From positions 1-64,000 of the forward strand of contig JBGAUM010000001.1 in assembly GCA_044228625.1 (NCBI GenBank): a DNA stretch of 64,000 bases, given 5' to 3'. This document shows positions 52,673 through 61,642 of this stretch, one piece after another. Both the position numbers and the translations under genes were made by a program. Source of the DNA: UKL13-2 sp044228625 (GTDB lineage Bacteria; Pseudomonadota; Gammaproteobacteria; Burkholderiales; Usitatibacteraceae). The notes under the pieces are model-generated. The model was not told the origin of the DNA. It saw only the letters and a program-made list of their open reading frames with translations, and ran no database searches. Position 1 is the stretch's first letter. Every line of letters begins with the position of its first letter.

Positions 52673-55456
52673 ATGCATCGCTTCCGCTTTCCCTTGAAAT
52701 CCTCCGCCGCTGCGATAGCGTCCGCACTGGCCTCTGTTGTTGTGCACGCGCAAGCGCCGGATGCGGCACAGCCGACCAAACTGGATAAGGTCGAAGTGAC
52801 CGGATCCTCCATCAAGCGGATCGACGGTGAGGCCGCCTTGCCCGTCCTGACGGTCAGCAAAGAGGACATCGACAAGATCGGTGTGACGACGGCCGCGGAG
52901 TTGCTGCAAAAGATCTCTTCCAACGTGGGCGGCCTGACGGATGGCGCAAGCATTACGGACCAGGCCGGTGCACAACGCGGTTTCAACGCAGCGAACTTGC
53001 GCGGCTTGGGCGTTTCGAGCACGTTGGTCCTGCTGAATGGACGCCGCTTGGCCAACTTCGCCTCGCCTGGCGACAACAGCGGGGTGGACCTAAACAACAT
53101 TCCGGCGGGTGCGATCGAGCGTGTGGAGGTCCTCAAGGACGGCGCGTCAGCGATCTACGGCACCGACGCCATGGGCGGCGTGATCAACTTCATCACGCGC
53201 CGCGATTACCAAGGCGCGGAAATCAAGCTGTACGCCGCAGACACTGAACAGGGTGGCGCGAGCAAGACGAGCGTGACCGCTTCCGCCGGCTTCGGCAATC
53301 TCACCAAGGACGGCTTCAATGTCTGGGGCGCGGTGGATATGGAAAGGCTTGGTTCCCTGCGCTCCAGCCAGCGCGACTTCATCAAGGAGTATGACCTCCC
53401 CGGGCGCCTGGCTCCGCAATTGTCCAGCAACTCGTTTCCGGCGAACGTGGATTTGAGCTCGGCGCAACTGACGGCCCTGAACAATTTTGTGCGCGCCAAT
53501 CCCACGACGGCACTGCGCGGCACCAACGCGGACGGCACCTGGAATCCCGGCGGCCCCAACAGCGGTTCGCGGCGCGTCAACTTCGCGCGCACTTCGTGCA
53601 CGGGTGGCGACAATCCCAACTCAGTCGCGCCGACCGGCCCCGGCGGCCGCGAAGGGTGCAGCTACAACTACATGGGCGACACGGAAATCTATCCGGAGTC
53701 GGAGAAGAAGAACTTCGTGGGTCGCGCATCGTTCCAGTTGTCCGGCGATCACCAGGTGTTTGTCGAAGGCCTGTGGAGTGAAACCAAGACCGACTATGCG
53801 GCATCGCCTGCAACCTCCGGAAGCATCAGCGCCGCCACCGGTATCGTCCTTCCTGCCTCCCTGCAGGCGGTGACAGGCATCACCACGCCTGTCGCATTCC
53901 GCTTCCGCTTGACCGATGCTGGAAACCGCACCAGCCGTGTGGAAAGCACGTCGACCCGCGTGGTAGTGGGCGCCAACGGTTCATTCAGCGGCTGGGACTA
54001 CGATGCCGCCATCAATCAAAGCGTGAACGAAGCGACGGATGAAAACCTGAAGGGATGGGTCTCGCGCTCCCGCATGCTGGCGGGCATTGCCAGCGGTGCA
54101 TACAACCCGTTCGCGCTGTCGACCGCCGCCGGACGCGCGTTCATGGATTCGATCCAGCTCTCCGGCGCCGCGCGCATTTCCAAAGGCACAGCGACGATCG
54201 TCGATGGCAAGTTGACGCGTACGTTGTCGCGCCTCGAAGGGGGCGACGTGGTGCTTGCGATCGGTGCAGAAGCGCGCCGCGAGGTCACCGAATTCCGCGC
54301 CACGGATGTCTTGAAAAGCAACGACGTCCAGGGAGACCGTGCGAGCTCAGGCGCCTTGCTCGCAGACACCCGCAACACGCGCAACGTGCAGGGCGCCTAT
54401 GTGGAAGTCGTCGCGCCGTTCACCAAGCAGTGGGAAGGGCAATTCGCGCTGCGCCAGGACCGCTATGAGGGTGTGTACGATGCGGCGCTCAACATCACCA
54501 CACCGAAGCTCAATTCGACCAACCCCAAGGTCGGTGTGAGCTACCGACCGGACAAGACGCTGTTGTTCCGTGGATCGTATGGGACCGGCTTCCGCGCACC
54601 GTCGATTTCCGAAATGTTCCGTCCGGTTCGCGCCGGCATTACGGCCAGCTTCGTGCGCGATCCCGTGTCCGGCGAAGTGGGGCAATTGCCGGTGGATCGA
54701 TTCTCCAACCCGAATCTCAAGCCCGAGAAGTCCAAGCAGTTCAATATCGGCGTGGTGTTCGAACCTTCACGCACCTGGAGCGGCAGCCTCGATTACTGGA
54801 CGATTCGCAAATCCGACATCATTTCCGAGATTGGCGAAGAAACGATCTTCAGCAATCCGGTGTACTACAACGATCCGACGATCGTGCGCCGATTTTCGGA
54901 TGGCTTTGTCGATGTCATCCGCGTGACGAAGGAGAACCGCGGTAAGCTCAATACGGCCGGTTTCGATGTGGCCTTGCGTTGGCGCGGAGAGAACGGCCCG
55001 ATGGGCCGGTTCGGCGCCGATTTGGTCGGCACCATCGTCACCGAGTACAAGTTCGCCACCGATCCACGCTCGCCGCTGGTCGATGGACTCGGACGCTTCC
55101 GCGACGACAAGGCGGTTCAGCGCTGGCGTCACAAGTTGAGCCTCGATTGGGATCGCGGCCCGTTCGGCTTGACGCTCACCAACACCTTCATGTCCGGCTA
55201 TCGCGACCAGAACGTCCCGGGTCTGGCCGCACCGGAGTGGAGTGATCGCGACGTCAAGGCGTACTCTCTTTGGGACCTGACCGGCAGCTACAGCTTTTCG
55301 CGGAACCTGCGCCTGCGGGCCGGCGTGCTGAACCTGGCTGATACCGCACCGCCGTTCACCAACCAGTCACGCTATTTCCAGGTGACCTACGATCCGACGT
55401 ATGGGGATCCGCGCGGCCGGTCATACTTTGTGTCGCTCCTCTACTCGTTCAAGTAA
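52673..55456 (+). CDS. TonB-dependent outer-membrane receptor
   Basis: A 927-residue receptor. The signal peptide is about 1-27 (SALASVVVHAQ). The TonB-box-like DKVEVTGSSIKR is followed by the plug domain with AAELLQKISSNVGG, NLRGLGVSSTLVLLNGRRL and GASAIYGTDAMGGVINFIT. The long beta-barrel ends in the aromatic C-terminal strand SYFVSLLYSFK. The ligand is unknown. Its divergence from the cyanophycinase-arginine cluster suggests it may admit cyanophycin fragments or arginine-rich peptides, but this is inference. A strong terminator follows. Confidence 0.93.
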   Translation: MHRFRFPLKSSAAAIASALASVVVHAQAPDAAQPTKLDKVEVTGSSIKRIDGEAALPVLTVSKEDIDKIGVTTAAELLQKISSNVGGLTDGASITDQAGAQRGFNAANLRGLGVSSTLVLLNGRRLANFASPGDNSGVDLNNIPAGAIERVEVLKDGASAIYGTDAMGGVINFITRRDYQGAEIKLYAADTEQGGASKTSVTASAGFGNLTKDGFNVWGAVDMERLGSLRSSQRDFIKEYDLPGRLAPQLSSNSFPANVDLSSAQLTALNNFVRANPTTALRGTNADGTWNPGGPNSGSRRVNFARTSCTGGDNPNSVAPTGPGGREGCSYNYMGDTEIYPESEKKNFVGRASFQLSGDHQVFVEGLWSETKTDYAASPATSGSISAATGIVLPASLQAVTGITTPVAFRFRLTDAGNRTSRVESTSTRVVVGANGSFSGWDYDAAINQSVNEATDENLKGWVSRSRMLAGIASGAYNPFALSTAAGRAFMDSIQLSGAARISKGTATIVDGKLTRTLSRLEGGDVVLAIGAEARREVTEFRATDVLKSNDVQGDRASSGALLADTRNTRNVQGAYVEVVAPFTKQWEGQFALRQDRYEGVYDAALNITTPKLNSTNPKVGVSYRPDKTLLFRGSYGTGFRAPSISEMFRPVRAGITASFVRDPVSGEVGQLPVDRFSNPNLKPEKSKQFNIGVVFEPSRTWSGSLDYWTIRKSDIISEIGEETIFSNPVYYNDPTIVRRFSDGFVDVIRVTKENRGKLNTAGFDVALRWRGENGPMGRFGADLVGTIVTEYKFATDPRSPLVDGLGRFRDDKAVQRWRHKLSLDWDRGPFGLTLTNTFMSGYRDQNVPGLAAPEWSDRDVKAYSLWDLTGSYSFSRNLRLRAGVLNLADTAPPFTNQSRYFQVTYDPTYGDPRGRSYFVSLLYSFK

Positions 55457-55467
55457 GGGCAGCGCTT

Positions 55468-55493
55468 CACCACCGGCGACCGCAACGGTGGTG
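55468..55493. repeat. Inverted repeat after the TonB receptor
   Basis: CACCACCG / CGGTGGTG arms enclose a 10-base loop just past the receptor stop, upstream of the strong terminator. It may stabilise the 3' end. Confidence 0.45.
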
Positions 55494-55518
55494 CGGTGAA
55501 TTCGCAAGGAGTTCGCGC

Positions 55519-55554
55519 AAAATCCCCACGCTCAGGCGTGGGGATTTTTGTTTC
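55519..55554 (+). terminator. Rho-independent terminator after the TonB receptor
   Basis: A 13-bp perfect stem (AAAATCCCCACGC / GCGTGGGGATTTT) with a TCAG loop is followed by T-rich TTGTTTC. It ends the receptor transcript and, being symmetrical, may work in both directions. Confidence 0.9.
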
Positions 55555-55593
55555 TTGGCAGCCGCCTTTGAATACACGCGTTAGCATGTCCAC

Positions 55594-56400
55594 ATGGTTG
55601 CGCACCTGCATTCCCTGCGTCCATTGGCCCTAGAGTACCTGCGCATTGCCGATGCGCGGGCGAAGTGTGCAGCCGTTCGCAGCACTGGCTGGGCCGAGCG
55701 GCCCGTCGAGACGGGGCAGCGAATCGTCTGCCCGGTGCCCCTGCCGGGACGGAGTGAAAAGCCTGAGCTGGTCTTGCCCCAGCGAGTCCCGCAACGCTCC
55801 ATCGCAACGCCCCACGGCCGCGCGGCGCTGGTGCATGCACTGGCACACATTGAACTCAACGCCGTCAACCTTGCACTCGACATCGTGTGGCGGTTCGAGG
55901 GTCTGCCTGAGGCGTTCTACCGTGATTGGGTGGGCGTGGCCAGCGAGGAAGCGCTGCATTTCGAATTACTCGAGGCGCACCTCACCACACTTGGACATCG
56001 CTATGGCGACTTCCCCGCGCACAACGGCCTGTGGGACATGGCTGAAAAGACCGTCGACGATGTGCTTGCCCGTCTGGCCCTGGTGCCGCGTGTGCTCGAA
56101 GCGCGCGGCCTTGACGTCTCGCCGGGCATCCGCGACAAGCTGCTCAGCGTGGGAGACCACGCGGGCGCGGCGATCCTGCAGCGCATCCTCGACGACGAGA
56201 TCGGCCACGTGGCGATCGGCAATCGCTGGTTCCGCGCGCTGTGCGCAGCGCGTGGCGAGGATCCACAATCGTTCGAAGCGCGCGAACGCGCGTTGCGTGA
56301 TGCACCGAAGCCAAAAGGCCCGTTCAATCGAGAGGCACGGCGGCGTGCGGGTTTTTCCGAGGATGAACTTCAGGCATTGGAGCTTGGCGCGCCTTCGTGA
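55594..56400 (+). CDS. DUF455 ferritin-like protein
   Basis: A 268-residue protein of the DUF455 family with a ferritin-like four-helix bundle. Di-metal ligand motifs are visible: HIELNAVNLALD (Glu), SEEALHFELLEAHL (Glu...His) and DDEIGHVAIGNRWF (Glu...His). They form a likely di-iron or Mn/Fe centre. The substrate is unknown; some relatives are RNA-modification-like oxygenases, but nothing here proves it. ATG 55594. It stands alone, 40 bp past the receptor terminator. A 216-240 bp gap follows, in which I see no further gene. Confidence 0.9.
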   Translation: MVAHLHSLRPLALEYLRIADARAKCAAVRSTGWAERPVETGQRIVCPVPLPGRSEKPELVLPQRVPQRSIATPHGRAALVHALAHIELNAVNLALDIVWRFEGLPEAFYRDWVGVASEEALHFELLEAHLTTLGHRYGDFPAHNGLWDMAEKTVDDVLARLALVPRVLEARGLDVSPGIRDKLLSVGDHAGAAILQRILDDEIGHVAIGNRWFRALCAARGEDPQSFEARERALRDAPKPKGPFNREARRRAGFSEDELQALELGAPS

Positions 56401-56640
56401 GCAAAGGTCCAATGCTGGCGCGGTACGCAGGCCGACAACGGCTTGGAGTAACCGCAAATAGTCGGGTTTTTGCGTGCAGGCTGGTGAACTCCTCGGGGGC
56501 GAGCCGGCCATGCGGTAGACGCCGTCGCGCAGTGGATCGGGGAACTGCCTAGACACAGAACAGCGGATTACGGTAATTTACCGGCGAGAATCCCCGGAAT
56601 CACCAAACGGATCGATTTGAACTCGCAGCCAGCGCAGCCG

Positions 56641-58899
56641 ATGCGTTCTTCCCTCGAAAACACCCCCGCCCTCTTGCGGCCATTGACCGGGATCGTCTGG
56701 ACGCTGCTCGTGGTGGCGGCTGGCCTTGCGGTGTTCAACTTGGTGTTTGGCTTGTTTGCCACCGGCCTGGTCAGTGCGGTCACGGCCCTGTTGATCGCGC
56801 TGGCCTTGCGGTGGGTGCGGGCTGGTCGCCTGCAGGATGGTGCCACGCTGGCGTTCTTCAGCATTGGCGCCGGTACCCTCCTGTTCATGTGGGTGGCCAA
56901 CGGAACGCGTGACTATGCGATGGCTGGCGTACCTGCGTTGATTTTCGCCGGCTGCGTTTTTCTCGACCGATCACGCTACTGGGGATTGGCGGCGATGCTG
57001 TGTCTGGGCGTCAGCTTCATCGGTGTGGCGGAAGTGATGGGCTGGCGCGCGTCGCACCTGCCGCAGCTGACAACCTGGTCTTCGCTCGTGAACCTGTGGA
57101 TCACGCTGGCGGGCACCGCGGTAGGCGGGCGCGCCCTGATGGAGGGTGTGCAGAGGTCATTTGCCCGCGAACGCGAGCTAAGCGGTGCATTGCAGACGAC
57201 GTCAGACCGAATGGCGCGCATTTTCCGCTCCAGCCAGGACGCCATCGTGATTTCGAGCCTCCAGGACGGTACCTATGTCGATGTCAACGACGCGTACCTC
57301 GACATGTTCGGCTATACGCGCGACGAAGTCATCGGACAAAGCGCGCTGGCGCTCGGCGTGTGGGAGGAACCCCTGGAGCGCCAGCAGTTCGTGAAAATTC
57401 TTGGCAGTGCGAAGCGCGTGCGCGAATTCGAAGCGCGGCTCAAGAAGAAGAATGGTGACGTGATTGAGGTGCTGCTCTCCGGCGAACTACAGGATATCGA
57501 CGGTTTGCCCTGCGCCATCATTTCCACATCTGATGTGACCGCGCGGCGCAAAGCCGAACGTCGTGCTGAATACCTGATGACGAGGGATGCGACCACAGGG
57601 CTTCCTAACCGCGCACTCGCGCTGGATCGCTTGCACCGGTTGGTTGATGGTTCGAAATCGGGGGGCGATTGGATTGCCGTTGTTTTGGTCGGAATTGACC
57701 GGTTCAAGCGCGTAAACGAGGCGGGTAGCCGGAGCGCCGGAGATGCTGTGCTTCGTGAAACCGCCGAACGTCTACGCCCGCTGGCGGGTGAGGCTGGTAC
57801 GCTAGCCCGAGTGGGTGGCGACGAGTTCCTGTTGATTTCGCGGATTGCGCCGGGCCTGCGCAGTGTCGAGTCTCTGGCGGGACAAGTGGTTCGCTTGTTT
57901 GATCAGCCGTTTTCCATCGGAAGCCAAGTGTATCGACTCAGTGCCAGCGTGGGCGTGAGCCTGCATCCAAACGATGCCGTCGAGGCGGAGAAACTTCTCC
58001 AATACGCCGACACGGCGCTTCGCGCGGCCAAGGACGAGCAACGCGGCGGATTCCGCCTGTTTGAGCAAATCATGGGAGAGCGGTTGCGCGACCGGCTCAA
58101 GATTGAGAGCCGGCTGCGGGAAAGCGTCGGCGGCCCCACCCTGTGGCTTGCCTACCAGCCCAAGTTTGACCTTCGTACGCGGGAACTGACCGGCATGGAG
58201 GTGCTCTCGCGGTGGCGGCATCCGGAGCTGGGAGATGTTGCACCCACGACCTTCATCGGGATCGCCGAGGAATCCGGCTTGATTCATGAACTGGGCGAAT
58301 GGGTTCTAGACTCGGCGTGCGCGCAATTGGCTACTTGGCAGCGCGCGGGCTTGCCGACGGTTCCGTTGGCGATCAACCTTTCGGCTCGCCAGTTGGATTC
58401 CAAACTCCCCAGCGCATTGGCGGCGTGTACCGTCAAGCATGGGGTAGCTCCCGAATTGCTCGAACTGGAAGTCACGGAAACGGTCTTGATTGCCCGGCCG
58501 GAATCTGCACGGCGAGTGCTAGAGCAAATTGCGCACAATGGGAATCGCGTGTTGCTAGACGACTTTGGCGTGGGTTACTCCTCGCTTTCCTACGTCAAAC
58601 AACTGCACATCGATGGAATCAAGATCGACCGGTCCTTTGTGGAGGAAATTGGTGAAAGCCGGCAGGATCGCGCGATCGTTGCGGCGATATCCGGACTGGC
58701 CCACGGCCTCGGGCTCCGCGTCGTCGCGGAAGGCGTGGAGTCGGCGGGGCAACTTGAGGTCTTGCGCGAGTTGGGATGTGACGAAGCCCAGGGATTTCAT
58801 TTGTGCAGGCCGCAACCCGCAGATGATGTGGCGCGGGAATTCCTGATGCAGCGGAAATTGGCGGCAATAGAGGCCCCCAAGACAGGCGTCTTGCATTAG
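56641..58899 (+). CDS. Membrane PAS-GGDEF-EAL protein, c-di-GMP turnover
   Basis: A 752-residue signalling protein. About six hydrophobic segments occupy the first 150 residues (MASE-like membrane sensor). A PAS domain follows (about 185-300, MARIFRSSQDAIVISSLQD). The GGDEF domain has an intact GGDEF at 392-396. The EAL domain has EVL in place of EAL (Glu520), a tolerated change, with DDFGVGYSSLSYVK at 640 and EGVES near the end. Both cyclase and phosphodiesterase activity are possible. ATG 56641 is assumed; in-frame TTG 56617 would add eight residues. Confidence 0.94.
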   Translation: MRSSLENTPALLRPLTGIVWTLLVVAAGLAVFNLVFGLFATGLVSAVTALLIALALRWVRAGRLQDGATLAFFSIGAGTLLFMWVANGTRDYAMAGVPALIFAGCVFLDRSRYWGLAAMLCLGVSFIGVAEVMGWRASHLPQLTTWSSLVNLWITLAGTAVGGRALMEGVQRSFARERELSGALQTTSDRMARIFRSSQDAIVISSLQDGTYVDVNDAYLDMFGYTRDEVIGQSALALGVWEEPLERQQFVKILGSAKRVREFEARLKKKNGDVIEVLLSGELQDIDGLPCAIISTSDVTARRKAERRAEYLMTRDATTGLPNRALALDRLHRLVDGSKSGGDWIAVVLVGIDRFKRVNEAGSRSAGDAVLRETAERLRPLAGEAGTLARVGGDEFLLISRIAPGLRSVESLAGQVVRLFDQPFSIGSQVYRLSASVGVSLHPNDAVEAEKLLQYADTALRAAKDEQRGGFRLFEQIMGERLRDRLKIESRLRESVGGPTLWLAYQPKFDLRTRELTGMEVLSRWRHPELGDVAPTTFIGIAEESGLIHELGEWVLDSACAQLATWQRAGLPTVPLAINLSARQLDSKLPSALAACTVKHGVAPELLELEVTETVLIARPESARRVLEQIAHNGNRVLLDDFGVGYSSLSYVKQLHIDGIKIDRSFVEEIGESRQDRAIVAAISGLAHGLGLRVVAEGVESAGQLEVLRELGCDEAQGFHLCRPQPADDVAREFLMQRKLAAIEAPKTGVLH

Positions 58900-58944
58900 G
58901 CAGCGGCGAGCGTCAGGCGAACTCGCGCCTTCGAGTCGAACGAG

Positions 58945-59973
58945 TCAATCAGCGAATAGCGAGTTCATGTAACGCATCCGCGCAGCAACGGCGCGCAAAA
59001 GCGACATGCCGATCGCCGGGTCGGATTTCACCAGCGCCAATAGGGCGTCACGATTCATCGACAACAATCGGCACTCGTCTCGCGCCACCACGGTCGCAGC
59101 GCGAGGCGCATTGTCCACCAACGCCATTTCACCAAAGACTCCACCAACACCGATCTTCTCGATGATTCGCCGGCCAACGGCAACGCCGACTTGCCCCTCC
59201 AGCACGACGTACATACTGGTTCCGGCGCCTTTTTCCTTGATGATGCGCGAACCCTGCGGAAAACGGACGATAGCTGACTTCTCGAGTCGATCTGCTAGCG
59301 TTTCCAAAGTTTCCACGCCGAAAACCGGGTCGCTTCGAAGGCTCTTGTGGGTCTCGTTAACCGACTGCACGCTCAGTCTAGCAGTTAGCAGACGCAGCCT
59401 TTCGAACATGGCGCTCATCAGCATCAACGCAAACTCAGGCTGTTTGGTCAAGCCTGCTTCGGTTTCCCGGCCATCCAGCGAATACACGACACCCGCAGTG
59501 ACCGCTTTTGCTGTGGCCGTCCGGGGTACCTCGAGGTCCGCATCCGGAAGTTCGCTGATGACGGCCATTTCACCAAAGATGTCGCCGGCATGTGCGCGGT
59601 CCAGCAGCCGATGCTTGACCTTCAAGGTGACTTCGCCTTTGGTCAGCAAGTACATGCGATGAATGTTCTTTCGCCGGAACAGGTCACTGTCGATATTGGT
59701 GAAGAGCGCTTTCGACAACGGCTTTTCAAAGATATTGCGTCGTCGAGACTTCTCGTTCAGGGAAAAGAACACATGCCCCTCGTCAAACGTCTCCTTGTGG
59801 CCAAAGGTCTTGAAGAAAACCTTCGCAATGTTGGCGTTGTAAAGACCGCGTCCTTCGGCAAAAGGAAGTAAGGTGGACTCGGGGTTCTGTTCTTTCGGAT
59901 TGCGCGGTGCTGTCATGATCTGGAGTGGGTCAGAGTCGGGACGGGGTGCGGGGTCAATGGAGAAATCATCCAA
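58945..59973 (-). CDS. Double cyclic-nucleotide-binding domain protein (CNB paralogue 3)
   Basis: A 342-residue paralogue of the genes at 23419 and 25807. The CNB domains are at about 60-180 and 215-340. The first has FGEMAVISELPDADLEVPRTATA with an 8-residue insertion. The second has FGEMALVDNAPRAATV, the closest of the six to the canonical cAMP-binding cassette. The linker MFERLRLLTARLSVQ is conserved. No output domain. TTG 59973 gives an N-terminus (DDFSIDPAP) resembling paralogue 1; ATG 59916 is an alternative. It converges with the GGDEF-EAL gene. Confidence 0.87.
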   Translation of the reverse strand: MDDFSIDPAPRPDSDPLQIMTAPRNPKEQNPESTLLPFAEGRGLYNANIAKVFFKTFGHKETFDEGHVFFSLNEKSRRRNIFEKPLSKALFTNIDSDLFRRKNIHRMYLLTKGEVTLKVKHRLLDRAHAGDIFGEMAVISELPDADLEVPRTATAKAVTAGVVYSLDGRETEAGLTKQPEFALMLMSAMFERLRLLTARLSVQSVNETHKSLRSDPVFGVETLETLADRLEKSAIVRFPQGSRIIKEKGAGTSMYVVLEGQVGVAVGRRIIEKIGVGGVFGEMALVDNAPRAATVVARDECRLLSMNRDALLALVKSDPAIGMSLLRAVAARMRYMNSLFAD

Positions 59974-59997
59974 GGACCACGCCCATATGGGACGTCG

Positions 59998-60519
59998 CTA
60001 TTTCACACGCCGCACACGCGGTGAGTGGTTGGTGCCCTCAATTTCCAAGTAGAAGGAGGTCAACGCACCGCGCCGGATCGCGACCTTCGGGCTATCCAAA
60101 TCGAGGAATCGCGAGGTGTCATCGGCTATTTGCCACACTTGGCCATTGGCCAGGCGAATGTTCGAATTGGCGCGCCAGCCTTCGAACTTCCCGACAATGG
60201 AACTTTCGATCCGATTGATATCCGCGTCTGGTGCTTTGGCCGGCAAGCCGAACTGTGACGCGGCAGGGGCGACCTGCGGTGAAGCGGTTGGGACCGGCGC
60301 CGCAGGCGGAGCAGCCGGGGCGGAATTCGGTGCCGGCACCGTCGCCGCCTTCGTGGCGCTTGTCAGCGGGATTGCGTCATAGCACTTGAGGCGTGCCGCA
60401 GGCTCATCCACAACGCGGCACAATTGCAATGCCGCATCGTTTCCGAAGGCGATCAACGGCGCCAGCATTGCCAACGGTAACACCCTGAGGATCCATCTGA
60501 AGATTGAGAGTCGCTGCAT
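59998..60519 (-). CDS. Exported hypothetical protein with CYDA-type motif
   Basis: A 173-residue protein with a signal peptide (LPLAMLAPLIAFG, residues about 14-26). A short cysteine-containing motif follows: LQLCRVVDEPAARLKCYDAI. A proline/alanine-rich linker lies at about 62-95, and a C-terminal domain of strands (GKFEGWRANSNIRLANGQVW). The C-x-x-x-x-D-x-x-x-R-L-x-C-Y-D pattern is seen in several exported proteins of unknown role. AAAGG precedes ATG 60519 by five bases. The longer frame upstream has no signal. It is next to CNB paralogue 3. Confidence 0.75.
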   Translation of the reverse strand: MQRLSIFRWILRVLPLAMLAPLIAFGNDAALQLCRVVDEPAARLKCYDAIPLTSATKAATVPAPNSAPAAPPAAPVPTASPQVAPAASQFGLPAKAPDADINRIESSIVGKFEGWRANSNIRLANGQVWQIADDTSRFLDLDSPKVAIRRGALTSFYLEIEGTNHSPRVRRVK

Positions 60520-60648
60520 AGTCACCTTTGAAAAGGGTTCACGGATCATGGATGCGCCGCAGTTTGCGCGTTCCACAGACAGTTCGCAATATGGTGTCCG
60601 CGCGGGTTGCAGCCCGTTCCGTTTTTGAAGCATCAATGCGGATGGAAG

Positions 60649-60665
60649 GCCACTTCAAAAGTGGC
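60649..60665. repeat. Small hairpin between NAGPA gene and the next
   Basis: GCCACTT / AAGTGGC arms with a CAA loop, 27 bases past the glycosidase stop on the minus strand. No T run follows. Possibly a weak terminator. Confidence 0.35.
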
Positions 60666-60691
60666 AGCACCCCCCAGATGGCCCCCACCTC

Positions 60692-61642
60692 TCAATTACC
60701 CTGTTTTCGCGGCTGCGGCGCCGGGTTCCAATCGACGACAATGCCAATGACATCCGCAACTGGCCGTTCCATCATGACCGGGAGTTTCAATGTCGATTGG
60801 TCCGACGGCCGGTTGGCAATCGAAAAAGCGCCCGTCCGGGGGTCCTTGATGACCATCGCAGTGCTGCCGCCTCCATCGAGGTTGATGGCGTCATGGGCCC
60901 CAAAGCGCTTCATCAATTCACCGGTTTCCTGATTGGTGGTTCCACGACTGTGAGCGATACCATTGGGTGATTCTTCGGCGGTCGCCTGTCGGCCATCGAT
61001 GGCCGCGAGAATCAAGGTTTTTCTGTCGAGTGAGAGGCCCACTGCGCTTCTCGGGTGTCGCACCGCTTTCTCGTCCGACTTCACAGGCTCGCCATCTTTC
61101 AGCACCTGCAAATTGCCGCTGACCACGAAGTGTGCGCCCTTTGGAACTTCGGAAAGTTCGCCGTCGATGGAAACGCGACCGTCCTCGTGAATGATGATCG
61201 CAGATCGCAACCGTTTTCCTGAAGGCTTGGCAACCAATTTTCCCTTGGAGACATGCCATCCTTCCGGCCAAGCGCAATTGCCGACAAAGTACCGCACCTT
61301 ATGACCCAGGACATCGATTTGTTTGGGTGCGGCGAAAAAACTGGCATTCATCGCGATGGCGTAATCGTGCCTGCGTGCGGCGGTGCTGGTCAAATCGAGT
61401 TGCCCGGTACAAGGCCCCTCGCCATCCGGATCCGTTTCATCGGTGAGCGCCACTTCCACTTTCACGCGCGGGTCAGACAAATCAACCTTTGCAACAACAC
61501 CTGCGACAGGTCCGGGCAAGTTGAAACGCTCAATGCGGTAGGGAGGCGGCGGTGTTTCACTGGTTCGCGGTGCCTCTTGCGCGGTTGCATTTGCAACCCA
61601 TGTGGCCAGGAAGGCGGCGATGAGCCGCGCTTTGCACTTCAT
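60692..61642 (-). CDS. Exported phosphodiester glycosidase (NAGPA-domain) protein
   Basis: A 316-residue exported protein with a signal peptide at about 1-21 (FLATWVANATAQ). The NAGPA (phosphodiester alpha-GlcNAcase-like) domain fills most of the protein: YAIAMNASFF, PRSAVGLSLDRKTLILAAID and the diagnostic NLDGGGSTAMVIKD near residue 265. Related bacterial proteins cleave sugar phosphodiesters or modify exopolysaccharide. Substrate here unknown. Its start overlaps the DUF6152 stop by ATGA. Confidence 0.88.
   Translation of the reverse strand: MKCKARLIAAFLATWVANATAQEAPRTSETPPPPYRIERFNLPGPVAGVVAKVDLSDPRVKVEVALTDETDPDGEGPCTGQLDLTSTAARRHDYAIAMNASFFAAPKQIDVLGHKVRYFVGNCAWPEGWHVSKGKLVAKPSGKRLRSAIIIHEDGRVSIDGELSEVPKGAHFVVSGNLQVLKDGEPVKSDEKAVRHPRSAVGLSLDRKTLILAAIDGRQATAEESPNGIAHSRGTTNQETGELMKRFGAHDAINLDGGGSTAMVIKDPRTGAFSIANRPSDQSTLKLPVMMERPVADVIGIVVDWNPAPQPRKQGN

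Noticed and set aside
56641..58899. EAL domain considered degenerate because of EVL
   Set aside because: The Ala-to-Val change is common in active enzymes, and DDFGVGYS and EGVES motifs are intact.
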